Source: Bin87 sp965203855 (lineage in GTDB: Bacteria > Chloroflexota > Dehalococcoidia > Lucifugimonadales > UBA3495). From it: a DNA stretch of 64,000 nt. The stretch is taken from positions 248,001 through 312,000 of the forward strand of contig CBDBDN010000008.1 of assembly GCA_965203855.1 (NCBI GenBank), given 5' to 3'. The position numbers and the translations under genes are program-made. Positions 15,914 through 23,454 of the stretch are shown piece after piece (positions within the stretch are counted from its first letter, which is position 1; each line of letters starts with the position of its first letter). The notes below the pieces were generated by a model. That model had not been told where the DNA came from, made no database searches, and saw only the letters and a list, made by a program, of their open reading frames with translations.

Positions 15914-16123
15914 ATGTGGAACCGAATTTTCCTGGCGGCTATGATTGTGTTCCTTTTTGGAACCATTGCATTCCTGCTGGGCGAGCATATCCGGCCCGGC
16001 TGGAAGTCGGTAACTTTTCCGGTCGGGGCGATGCTGATGGGCATATCGGGGATTGCCGCCGCAATATCCGGCAGCGTAATGATTCTGGCAGCCGATGCCC
16101 GGGTTAAAAATCACACATCCTAA
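15914..16123 (+). CDS. Small membrane protein, member 2 of the paralog pair
   Basis: 69 residues, two hydrophobic helices around a PGW turn; homologous over its length to the product of 15420-15623. No strong ribosome site is visible before ATG 15914, and 75 bases separate it from the previous gene. It ends 22 bases before the SDR start. Function unknown. Confidence 0.55.
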   Translation: MWNRIFLAAMIVFLFGTIAFLLGEHIRPGWKSVTFPVGAMLMGISGIAAAISGSVMILAADARVKNHTS

Positions 16124-16145
16124 TCACGATACCGGAGCAGTCATT

Positions 16146-16913
16146 ATGCGCTTGCAGGACAAAACCGCCCTGGTTACGGGCGCCAGCCGCAATATCGGCG
16201 CCGCAATTGCCCGCACTTTCGCCCGCGAAGGCGCCGACCTGATACTCAACACCCGGCAGTCCGCCGCCGAGCTGGAAGCCGTAGCCGCCGAGTGCCGGGA
16301 ACTGGGCGTCCGCACCCATACCGTCATCGGCGATGTATCCGACCCGGAGCGGGTTGCAGCGATGGTGGACGAGGGCATCGCCGCGCTGGGGCCGGTGGAT
16401 GTGCTGGTCAGCAATGTGGCGGTGCGCCCGCACAAACCGCTGCTGGAAGTATCCGTTGCCGAATGGCAGGAAGTTATCGCCACCAACCTGCACGCCTCGT
16501 TTTATCTGATCCGCAGCGTACTGCCGGGAATGATTGAACGGCGTTCCGGCAGCATTATCGGGCTGGGCGGGCAGGCGGCCATCACCGGCCGGCCCGACAC
16601 CGCCGTAGTAACTACCGCCAAAACCGGGCTGCTGGGGCTGATGCGCGCCGTGGCCGCCGAATGCGCCCAGTATGGCGTGCGCGCCAACCTGGTCAACCCC
16701 GGTTCTACCGACACTAGCCGCGCCCATCCCGAATGGTATCCCGAATTCCAGGATGTGGCGCGCGGTTCAGACGCACATCTGCAAGGCATCCCCCTGGGAC
16801 GCCAAGCCACCGTCCAAGACATTGCCAACGCCTGCCTGTTCTACGCCAGCGACGAGTCGTCATACATTACCGGCGACCGGATGAATGTAGTGGGCGGGCG
16901 TTATATCGTTTAG
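16146..16913 (+). CDS. SDR-family protein lacking the catalytic Ser and Tyr
   Basis: 255 residues from ATG 16146 (GGAG eight bases upstream). The Rossmann nucleotide motif TGASRNIGAAIA near residue 12 and NVAVRPH (the NNAG position) are present. The active-site region reads GSIIGLGGQAAITG and then AVVTTAKTGL: the lysine is kept, but the usual serine is Gly and the usual tyrosine of YxxxK is Val. NPGSTDT and the C-terminal SSYITGDRMNVVGGRYIV are regular SDR features. So it keeps the fold and cofactor site but is unlikely to work as a normal 3-oxoacyl or alcohol reductase. Confidence 0.8.
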   Translation: MRLQDKTALVTGASRNIGAAIARTFAREGADLILNTRQSAAELEAVAAECRELGVRTHTVIGDVSDPERVAAMVDEGIAALGPVDVLVSNVAVRPHKPLLEVSVAEWQEVIATNLHASFYLIRSVLPGMIERRSGSIIGLGGQAAITGRPDTAVVTTAKTGLLGLMRAVAAECAQYGVRANLVNPGSTDTSRAHPEWYPEFQDVARGSDAHLQGIPLGRQATVQDIANACLFYASDESSYITGDRMNVVGGRYIV

Positions 16914-16968
16914 GGCGCGCCGGAGTTTGCACCGGAATTTACCCCGGAATATGCCATGGAGGGCCGCA

Positions 16969-17706
16969 ATGACTGCCAATCTTTTCCCGCCGCCAGCCGC
17001 AACGGCGCCGCCTGCTCCGGCATCCGATGCGGTCTTTTACCCGGAAACGGATGGTGAACCCTTGCCGGACGGAATGCATCAGGCGCCGCTGTACCGCGCC
17101 ATCGTATCCACGCTGGAGATTCATTTTCGGGATCGCCCCGATACTATGGTCAACGGCAATAATTTCATCTACTACGAGGAGGGCAACCCCCGCCGCCACA
17201 TTTCGCCCGACTGCTTTGTCGCCTTTGATGTGGATGTGGCCGCCCTGCTGGAACGCAATGTCTATCTGCTGTGGGAAGTGGGCAAGGCGCCGGATTTCGT
17301 GCTGGAAATCGCCTCCGAATCCACTGGCGCAACGGACACCGGCAGCAAGCGCATCCGGTACGCCGCAATCGGATGCGGAGAGTATTGGCTGTATGATGCT
17401 ACCGGCGGGGATTATTACGGCAGCCCGCTGGAAGGCGGTTACCTGGGCAACGACGGCCGGTATCATCCCTATGAACTGTACCGGGAAAGCGACGGGATGG
17501 TTTGGGGATACAGCCCGGCGCTGGGGCTGGACTTGTGCTGGATTGACGGGCGGCTGCGGTTCTATAATCCGGCGGCCGAACTCTGGCTGCCCAACTTCAC
17601 CGAAACTACCGATTTGCTGGATGCGGAACGCGCCGCACTGCAAACTGCCGAGGCCCGAATCGCCCAACTGGAAGCGGAACTGCGCCGCCGCAACGCGTCC
17701 GTCTAA
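16969..17706 (+). CDS. Uma2 family (DUF820) protein, copy 1 of the forward trio
   Basis: 245 residues from ATG 16969, six bases after GGAGG. Uma2 proteins have a PD-(D/E)xK nuclease-like fold; their role is unsettled. Seen here: SPDCFVAFDVD (first acidic cluster), PDFVLEIASEST (catalytic Glu), SKRIRYAAIGCGEYWLYD (Lys and EYWxxD). The last 30 residues, DLLDAERAALQTAEARIAQL and onward, are a heptad coiled coil, an unusual addition to this family. From about 17491 to its end it is nearly identical in DNA to copy 2. Confidence 0.85.
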   Translation: MTANLFPPPAATAPPAPASDAVFYPETDGEPLPDGMHQAPLYRAIVSTLEIHFRDRPDTMVNGNNFIYYEEGNPRRHISPDCFVAFDVDVAALLERNVYLLWEVGKAPDFVLEIASESTGATDTGSKRIRYAAIGCGEYWLYDATGGDYYGSPLEGGYLGNDGRYHPYELYRESDGMVWGYSPALGLDLCWIDGRLRFYNPAAELWLPNFTETTDLLDAERAALQTAEARIAQLEAELRRRNASV

Positions 17707-19110
17707 ACGCCAACTCCGACAGATAGACGGTCGGGCGGCGGACGCGGTATCGTTTAGCGCATCACTACGCAACGCAAGGCAGGACGACTATGACTACCCG
17801 AACTGCGCCGGCTGCTGTCCGGGCCGGGAAACCCGCCGCCGTCGTGTACCCCGAAACGGATGGTGAACCCTTGCCGGACGGAGAAACCCAAGCCCCTCTG
17901 TACCAGGAAATCGTCCCGACCCTGGCGATGCACTTCCGCGACCAACCCCGCACCAGGGTCAACGGCAACACGATGCTGTACTACGAGGAGGGCAACCCCC
18001 GCCGCCACATTTCACCCGACTGCTATGTCGCTTTTGATGTGGATGTAGCTCTGATTGAGGAGCACAATACCTATCGCATCTGGGCGGTAGGCAAGGCGCC
18101 GGATTTTGTGCTGGAAATCGGTTCCGCCAGCACCGCCGACAATGATGTTGGGGGCAAGCGCGCGCTGTACGCCGCCCTCGGCTTTGGCGAATACTGGCGC
18201 TATGACCCTACCGGCGGCAGTTTTTACGGCGAGCCGTTAGCGGGAGAATACCTGGTTGACGGACGGTATCGCAGCTATGCGCTGCATCAAGGAAATGACG
18301 GGATGGTTTGGGGATACAGCCCGGCGCTGGGGCTGGACTTGTGCTGGATTGACGGGCGGCTGCGGTTCTACAATCCGGCTGCCGAACTATGGCTGCCCAA
18401 CTTCACCGAAACTACCGATTTGCTGGATGCGGAACGCTCCGCACTGCAAACTGCCGAGGCCCGAATCGCCCAACTGGAAGCGGAACTGCGCCGCCGCAAC
18501 GCGTCCGTCTAAACGCCAACTCCGACAGATAGACGGTCGGGCGGCGGACGCGGTATCGTTTAGCGCATCACTACGCAACGCAAGGCAGGACGACTATGAC
18601 TACCCGAACTGCGCCGGCTGCTGTCCGGGCCGGGAAACCCGCCGCCGTCGTGTACCCCGAAACGGATGGTGAACCCTTGCCGGACGGAGAAACCCAAGCC
18701 CCTCTGTACCAGGAAATCGTCCCGACCCTGGCGATGCACTTCCGCGACCAACCCCGCACCAGGGTCAACGGCAACACGATGCTGTACTACGAGGAGGGCA
18801 ACCCCCGCCGCCACATTTCACCCGACTGCTATGTCGCTTTTGATGTGGATGTAGCTCTGATTGAGGAGCACAATACCTATCGCATCTGGGCGGTAGGCAA
18901 GGCGCCGGATTTTGTGCTGGAAATCGGTTCCGCCAGCACCGCCGACAATGATGTTGGGGGCAAGCGCGCGCTGTACGCCGCCCTCGGCTTTGGCGAATAC
19001 TGGCGCTATGACCCTACCGGCGGCAGTTTTTACGGCGAGCCGTTAGCGGGGGAATACCTGGTTGATGGCCAGTATCGCCGCTATGCGCTGCACCGGGAAA
19101 ATGACGGTAT
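17491..19110. repeat. Tandem duplication, 806-bp unit, spanning the Uma2 trio
   Basis: Bases from about 17491 and from about 18297 are nearly identical through the gene ends, the 83-base intergenic spacer and the first 450 bases of the next gene. The offset is 806 bases throughout (ATG 17790 and ATG 18596). Confidence 0.9.
17790..18512 (+). CDS. Uma2 family (DUF820) protein, copy 2 of the forward trio
   Basis: 240 residues. Same domain layout as copy 1: SPDCYVAFDVD, PDFVLEIGSAS, GFGEYWRYD, and the C-terminal coiled coil. From 84 bases upstream of the ATG to about residue 150 its DNA is identical by eye to copy 3 at an 806-base offset, and its 3' end is the same as that of copy 1. This shows very recent tandem duplication. 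Ribosome site GCAGGA lies eight bases before the ATG. Confidence 0.87.
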   Translation: MTTRTAPAAVRAGKPAAVVYPETDGEPLPDGETQAPLYQEIVPTLAMHFRDQPRTRVNGNTMLYYEEGNPRRHISPDCYVAFDVDVALIEEHNTYRIWAVGKAPDFVLEIGSASTADNDVGGKRALYAALGFGEYWRYDPTGGSFYGEPLAGEYLVDGRYRSYALHQGNDGMVWGYSPALGLDLCWIDGRLRFYNPAAELWLPNFTETTDLLDAERSALQTAEARIAQLEAELRRRNASV

Positions 19111-19360
19111 GGTTTGGGGATACAGCCCGGCGCTGGGGCTGGACTTGTGCTGGATTGACGGGCGGCTGCGGTTCTACAATCCGGCTGCCGAACTCTGGCT
19201 GCCCAACTTCACCGAAACTACCGATTTGCTGGATGCGGAACGCGCCGCACTGGTATCGGAACGTGCCGCCCTGGCTGAGGAACGCACCGCCCGGCAAACC
19301 GCTGAAGCCCGCATTGCCCAGCTGGAAGCGGAACTGCGCCGCCGCAACGCGTCAGGCTAG
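18596..19360 (+). CDS. Uma2 family (DUF820) protein, copy 3 of the forward trio, longer coiled coil
   Basis: 254 residues. The first ~150 residues match copy 2 exactly; differences begin near VDGQYRRYALHRE. The C-terminal coiled coil is extended by about two heptads (VSERAALAEERTARQT), where copies 1 and 2 read straight from RAAL or RSAL to QTAEARIAQLEAEL. Motifs as in copy 2. The extension comes from in-frame duplication of GAACG-C-GCC-type codons. The gene ends 21 bases before the convergent ROK gene. Confidence 0.87.
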   Translation: MTTRTAPAAVRAGKPAAVVYPETDGEPLPDGETQAPLYQEIVPTLAMHFRDQPRTRVNGNTMLYYEEGNPRRHISPDCYVAFDVDVALIEEHNTYRIWAVGKAPDFVLEIGSASTADNDVGGKRALYAALGFGEYWRYDPTGGSFYGEPLAGEYLVDGQYRRYALHRENDGMVWGYSPALGLDLCWIDGRLRFYNPAAELWLPNFTETTDLLDAERAALVSERAALAEERTARQTAEARIAQLEAELRRRNASG

Positions 19361-19380
19361 ACGGACGCCGCTGCCGTAAT

Positions 19381-20439
19381 TTAGTTTGATGATGCGCGCC
19401 GCTTGGATTCTTGCCACACCAGCCCGGCGCCGCCAATCAGCCCGGCATCATCCCCAAAACTGGCCGGCGCCAGCCGAAAAGCGCGATGGCCGGAACTCAT
19501 GGCGCGGCGGCGCATCCCGGCCTCAATATGCTCTAGCAGGCCCAAGTCGGCAAGTCCCCGGGTTACGCCGCCGCCGATAACTACCACATCGGGGTTGAAT
19601 ATATTGAGCGCATTGCCCAACCCGATAATTATGCTGCCCACTGCGGCGTCCACCACTTCAAGGGCGACCACATCGCCCTGCGCCGCCGCGTCAAACACCG
19701 CCGCGCTACTGACATTTTCGGCCGACTGGTAGGCGCGCTGCAAGGGGGAGCCGGGCGTAGCGTCGCCCAGCCGCGCCTGCGCCGCCCGTCCGATGGCCGT
19801 GCCGGATGCCAGCGCTTCCAGGCAGCCGCTGTTGCCGCAGGCGCAGGCCGGCGCATCGGCGCGGGAGTCGATAGTCATATGCCCCAGTTCGCCGGCGGCG
19901 CCGGCGGCGCCGGTGAATACTGCGCCATCGCTAACGATGCCGGCGCCCACGCCGGTGCTGAAAGTTACATAAATCAGCGTGCGCGCGGCCCGGTTTTCCG
20001 GCGCTGCCGGGCGGCCGGCGCCAAAGTGATACTCGCCCAGCGCCGCCAAGTTGGCGTCGTTGCCAACCCATACCGGAGCGCCCAGCAGCGGCGCCCACGC
20101 CGTCGGCAGTACAACGCCGTTGAGCGCCGGCAGGTTCGGCGAGGACAGCAGCATATTCGTGCCGGCGTCAATGGAGCCGGCCAGGGCGACGCCGAGCCCG
20201 GCGATGCTGTGCGGGCCGGCCGCCGCTTGCGCTTGACGCAGCAGACTACTGGCGGCATCCAGCAGCTCGTCCTGTGTTGCGCCGACGGCATTGGCGACCC
20301 GGTTCTGCCACAGGAGGCGGCCTTGACGGTCAATCACGGCGGCCCGGGACCAAGTGCCGCCCCAGTCCATAGCCAGCGCAACCGGGGACGCAACGGCGTT
20401 AGCGGCGTCAGCATTAGCGTTGAAATTCGCAGTAGTCAT
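19381..20439 (-). CDS. ROK family sugar kinase (glucokinase-like)
   Basis: 352 residues from ATG 20439; the frame continues to 20517 without better support. ATP-dependent hexose or N-acetylhexosamine kinase of the ROK family. Marks: ALAMDWGGTWSRAAVID (phosphate-1 loop, DxGGT), VWVGNDANLAALGE with the catalytic Asp, TFSTGVGAGIV, GELGHMTID with the ROK sugar-binding Glu/His, and the zinc motif CACGNSGCLE. VVIGGGVT is the adenosine loop. It sits downstream of the thioredoxin gene on the same strand, with a 96-base gap. Sugar specificity cannot be read off; glucokinase is the default. Confidence 0.87.
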   Translation of the reverse strand: MTTANFNANADAANAVASPVALAMDWGGTWSRAAVIDRQGRLLWQNRVANAVGATQDELLDAASSLLRQAQAAAGPHSIAGLGVALAGSIDAGTNMLLSSPNLPALNGVVLPTAWAPLLGAPVWVGNDANLAALGEYHFGAGRPAAPENRAARTLIYVTFSTGVGAGIVSDGAVFTGAAGAAGELGHMTIDSRADAPACACGNSGCLEALASGTAIGRAAQARLGDATPGSPLQRAYQSAENVSSAAVFDAAAQGDVVALEVVDAAVGSIIIGLGNALNIFNPDVVVIGGGVTRGLADLGLLEHIEAGMRRRAMSSGHRAFRLAPASFGDDAGLIGGAGLVWQESKRRASSN

Positions 20440-20535
20440 TGCACCGTAACTTCGCGCATTCTCTCTGAATAACGGGGCCGGATAACGGGATTGTAGCATC
20501 GCCCGGCGGCAATGCAAGCCGGCGGTGCTTGGCAG

Positions 20536-21111
20536 TCATCCGCCGCCGGCGTCAATTTCGGCCAGCAGCGCATCAAGCGCGGCCCGCAGCGCATCCTCAG
20601 GCATCGGTCCCACATACTTCTGTCGGACCAAGCCGTTGGCGTCAATAAAGAACTTTTCCGGTATGCCGCGCACGCCGTAGTCCAGCGCAATGCCGCCGTC
20701 CGCATCCGCCCCGGTGGGGTAGCCGACGCCGAACTCGGCCAGAAACGCGGCGGCGGATTCCGGGGTATCCCAGATATTGACGCCGATGAACTCTATGGGC
20801 TGTCCGGCATAGGCGGCGTAGGCCCGGTTCAGGGCGCCGGATTCCTGCCGGCAGGGTCCGCACCACGAAGCCCAGAAATCCACCAGAACGACTTTGCCGC
20901 GCAAGGCGGACAGTTGCAGTTGGGAACCGTCGGCCAGTTGCAGCGTAAAGTCCGCCGCCGGCGCCGTAGTGATTGCGATTTGCCCGAATTCCTGGTTGAT
21001 GCCTGCTCCGGCGGGCTGCCCGCGCTGCTGCGCCGCCGCCCACGCCAGCAGGGCGAATAACGGAATCAGCGCCGCCGCCGCGCCCAGGATAATCCAGCTG
21101 CGCTGGGACAT
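20536..21111 (-). CDS. TlpA/ResA-like membrane-anchored thioredoxin
   Basis: 191 residues: an N-terminal membrane anchor (residues 6-28), a linker, then an AlkC/TlpA-type thioredoxin domain with the redox motif WASWCGPCRQE near residue 85, GVNIWDTPES, and GIPEKFFIDANG with the cis-proline region. Such proteins reduce apocytochrome c cysteines outside the membrane before heme attachment (CcmG/ResA role), which fits the ccm genes upstream. Its ATG overlaps the stop of the upstream gene by one base (TGATG). Confidence 0.88.
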   Translation of the reverse strand: MSQRSWIILGAAAALIPLFALLAWAAAQQRGQPAGAGINQEFGQIAITTAPAADFTLQLADGSQLQLSALRGKVVLVDFWASWCGPCRQESGALNRAYAAYAGQPIEFIGVNIWDTPESAAAFLAEFGVGYPTGADADGGIALDYGVRGIPEKFFIDANGLVRQKYVGPMPEDALRAALDALLAEIDAGGG

Positions 21112-22172
21112 CAGACTGCGCCGCTATGCGCCGGGCGCCGCCGTATGACGCCCCAGGCCAGCAGCCCGGCCAGCGCCACGGCCACCAGCGCTGGCAGCGC
21201 GCCGTACCAGAACCGCACTTCCCGCAGCGGGTTGCCCAGCCGCGTTGCCCAGGAAGGCTCCGGCAGCCCGGACAATGTTATATTCACGCCCGCCCCCGGC
21301 TGAATTCCGGCGGCTCGCCATACCCGATAAGAAATGTCGCCCAGCGTCAGCGTTTCGGCGGCGGGCAAACCGCCGACGCCGATGTTGCCAATCTCCGCAG
21401 GAATCAGCAACCGCAGCGACTCCGCGCCCTGCAAAGTGTTGTCCCGCCAGGACATCGTGTCGTTTTCGTAAGGCGCGGTGTAAGTGAAGCTGACTTGATG
21501 GCGGCCCGGCGGCACCGGGGCCGTGATGGCAAAGCCGGTGCCAACCGGAATTACCTCGCCCCCAACCAGGTCGGTTGACACATCCAGCCCGGCAGCTTCC
21601 GCCGGCAGCGAAAAGCGCAGAAAGCTGAACTGTCCCAGCATCGGCGGGGCCGACAGGTCGGGAACCAGGGTAGTGTCGCTGCGATTTTCCAGAGTGAGCA
21701 GCTGCAAGGCGGCGATGCGGCGGTCGGCCCGGTCAACCCCGGCGATAATGATGGACTGCTCGACGGTAGAAACGACGCCTACATCCTGCGTTGCCTCGTA
21801 CACGGTGAGCGTAATCGGCGCGGCGAAATCCGCTGCGGCAACCGTCCGGCTGTAACGGGTGCCGCCGTAAATAGCGACTACTGCTGCGCTGCCGCCGGCG
21901 TCCGGGGCCGGCGCATCGTCAAACCGGAATGCGCCATCGGCGTCGGCAGTGGTTTCGTAGGTATCTACCGCGCCCGTCGCAGTGCCGAAAGTATGCATCA
22001 GTACGGTAACCCCGCCGGGCGTATCCCCGCCGGCCGTACCATTGACCAGCGTACCGGACAGAGAAGCGCTGCCCCCGGGCTGGGCGAAAAGCATTGCGGG
22101 AGCTAATGCCAACGCCGCCAGCAGAAATGCCGCTATAGCAGCGGCCAATGGCATAGCATGATAGAAACGCAC
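21111..22172 (-). CDS. Secreted protein with carboxypeptidase-regulatory-like domain, membrane-anchored
   Basis: 353 residues. Signal peptide at 1-31 (LAPAMLFAQ end), then a beta-rich domain SASLSGTLVNGTAGGDTPGG... with TYETTADADGAFRFDDAPAP, which is the carboxypeptidase regulatory/transthyretin-like pattern. A second beta-rich part (residues 125-310) and a C-terminal helix ALPALVAVALAGLLAWGVI with a basic tail anchor it in the membrane, domain outside. It is coupled to tlpA by TGATG and lies in the ccm run, as do similar uncharacterised proteins near ccmF-ccmH in other bacteria; a role in cytochrome c maturation is inference. Confidence 0.65.
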   Translation of the reverse strand: MRFYHAMPLAAAIAAFLLAALALAPAMLFAQPGGSASLSGTLVNGTAGGDTPGGVTVLMHTFGTATGAVDTYETTADADGAFRFDDAPAPDAGGSAAVVAIYGGTRYSRTVAAADFAAPITLTVYEATQDVGVVSTVEQSIIIAGVDRADRRIAALQLLTLENRSDTTLVPDLSAPPMLGQFSFLRFSLPAEAAGLDVSTDLVGGEVIPVGTGFAITAPVPPGRHQVSFTYTAPYENDTMSWRDNTLQGAESLRLLIPAEIGNIGVGGLPAAETLTLGDISYRVWRAAGIQPGAGVNITLSGLPEPSWATRLGNPLREVRFWYGALPALVAVALAGLLAWGVIRRRPAHSGAV

Positions 22173-22176
22173 GGGG

Positions 22177-22437
22177 TTACCTGCTGCGCCGCTGGGCTAC
22201 CAAATCGCTGATGATGTCCATAAGCCGCAACCGCTGCTCGGCGATTAACCGGCGTTCCTCGGCAATTAGCCGCCGTTCCTCAGCGATTAGCCGCATCTCC
22301 TCAGCAAATTGCCGCATCTCCTCAGCAAATTGCCGCCGTTCCGCTTCCGCTTGCCGCCGTTCCGCTTCGCGCTCCCTCTGGATCTCGGCTATCTTATTCT
22401 CGGCCGCAATGCGCGCGGCGCGCTCGCGCCTAATCAT
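22177..22437 (-). CDS. 86-residue coiled-coil protein made from a frameshifted gene duplicate
   Basis: Almost all coiled coil: RRERAARIAAENKIAEIQRE, then six near-identical heptads (RQFAEEM, RLIAEER types) and the end RLRLMDIISDLVAQRRSR. Both ends match the C-terminal part of the neighbour at 22554-23090 (RERAARIAAEN... and ...RLRLMDTINDLVAQQR). The heptads come from six 21-base DNA repeats at about 22230-22355. GGAGGT lies six bases before the ATG, so it could be translated alone. See the remnant at 22438-22541. Confidence 0.55.
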   Translation of the reverse strand: MIRRERAARIAAENKIAEIQREREAERRQAEAERRQFAEEMRQFAEEMRLIAEERRLIAEERRLIAEQRLRLMDIISDLVAQRRSR

Positions 22438-22541
22438 TTCGTACCTCCAAAACCTAATCCGCCCGCGACGATGGCGCCGTAGGTCCGCATCCGCCCGGAT
22501 AGGTCAACACTGATGTACTTGACGAGGGGCGCCGGGTTCCT
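22438..22541 (-). pseudogene. 5' remnant of a duplicated membrane/coiled-coil gene, out of frame
   Basis: In the minus direction this reads NPAPLVKYISVDLSGRM and on to GGLGF, matching NPALIARYISVDIFGRM...GGLGF of the gene at 22554-23090. One T is missing from a TTTTT run (now TTTT), which shifts the frame and stops at TGA overlapping the ATG of the coiled-coil frame. The first ~60 residues of the parent are absent. Confidence 0.75.
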
Positions 22542-22553
22542 AATTCGTAAAAA

Positions 22554-23090
22554 CTACTGCCCGTTTGAGCCGTGGTCGCTGCCGCCGTGATTGCCGTTGC
22601 GCTGTTGCGCTACCAAATCGTTGATGGTATCCATAAGCCGCAGCCGTTCCTCAGCGGCTTGCCGCAGGGCCGCGGCAGTTTGTTGCCGTTCCGTCGCCAG
22701 TTCATCCAATGTCGCCATAAAGCGCTCGCGCTCTACGGCCGCCTGCTGTTGTATGGCGATGGCTCGGTTCTCTGCTGCAATGCGTGCGGCGCGCTCTCGT
22801 TTGATCATTTCGTATCTCCAAAAACCCAAGCCGCCCGCGACGACAGCGCCGTAGGTCAGCATCCTACCGAATATGTCAACGCTAATGTACCTGGCGATAA
22901 GCGCCGGGTTGCAGCCCGTGATTTTCGCCAGTTCCGGCGTACACGGCGCAATCGTATAGTACCAGATAAGCCAGGTTATTGCCGCCGTTGCAATGCCGCC
23001 CAGCGCCGGCAGCCAAATCAGTTCAACTACATCCCCCAGCGTTGGCCGGTCGTCAGGGTGGCGCTCCGGTTTGGCTTGGCTAGTCGCCAT
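22554..23090 (-). CDS. Membrane protein with C-terminal coiled coil
   Basis: 178 residues from ATG 23090, overlapping the end of the preceding gene by 11 bases. Two or three hydrophobic segments (VVELIWLPALGGIATAAITWLIWYY near 25-48 and TYGAVVAGGLGFW near 80-95), then a long charged coiled coil (IKRERAARIAAENRAIAIQQ onward) to the end RLRLMDTINDLVAQQRN. Family not recognised. It lies inside the cytochrome c maturation run, downstream of the CcmI-like gene, and is the parent of the partial duplicate at 22177-22541. Confidence 0.65.
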   Translation of the reverse strand: MATSQAKPERHPDDRPTLGDVVELIWLPALGGIATAAITWLIWYYTIAPCTPELAKITGCNPALIARYISVDIFGRMLTYGAVVAGGLGFWRYEMIKRERAARIAAENRAIAIQQQAAVERERFMATLDELATERQQTAAALRQAAEERLRLMDTINDLVAQQRNGNHGGSDHGSNGQ

Positions 23091-23403
23091 TGCTCTGCCT
23101 TTCCCGACTGCCGCCGGACAGTTCCAGATCCCGCAAAATTTGCGCCGCCTCTTGCCGGTATTCGGCCAGCTGCGCCCGAAAATCGGCGTCGCTGATACGC
23201 CCCAGGCTATGCTCCGTTTGCAGCGTGCGGATGGCATCGTACACCGCCTCCAGGTCGGCGGCGCGGCGGCGGCTAGGGTCGGCATCCCCGGCGGCGGGCG
23301 CAGTTTCGGATGCCCGGCGGCGTCCGGCGATGAGCGGCCAGGCTACTACGCCTATAATGAACAGCGCCACGGCGATGGCCAGCGCCAGCTGCATACTCCG
23401 CAT
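23080..23403 (-). CDS. CcmI-like short membrane protein
   Basis: 107 residues: one N-terminal membrane helix (LALAIAVALFIIGVVAWPLI), a linker, and a helical cytosolic or external part, RRAADLEAVYDAIRTLQTEH-SLGRISDADF-RAQLAEYRQEAAQILRDLEL. This layout (helix, then two-helix charged segment with an L..DYEFGKLS-like LGRISDADF) is usual for the short CcmI-like proteins found between ccmF/ccmH genes. It may hold apocytochrome c for heme attachment. The start may be ATG 23394. It lies 50 bases after ccmF. Confidence 0.6.
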   Translation of the reverse strand: MRSMQLALAIAVALFIIGVVAWPLIAGRRRASETAPAAGDADPSRRRAADLEAVYDAIRTLQTEHSLGRISDADFRAQLAEYRQEAAQILRDLELSGGSRERQSNGD

Positions 23404-23454
23404 CTCCCTCGATCAACCGACGTTCGGTAGCGTCCGGCGTAGCGATGCGGTCGG

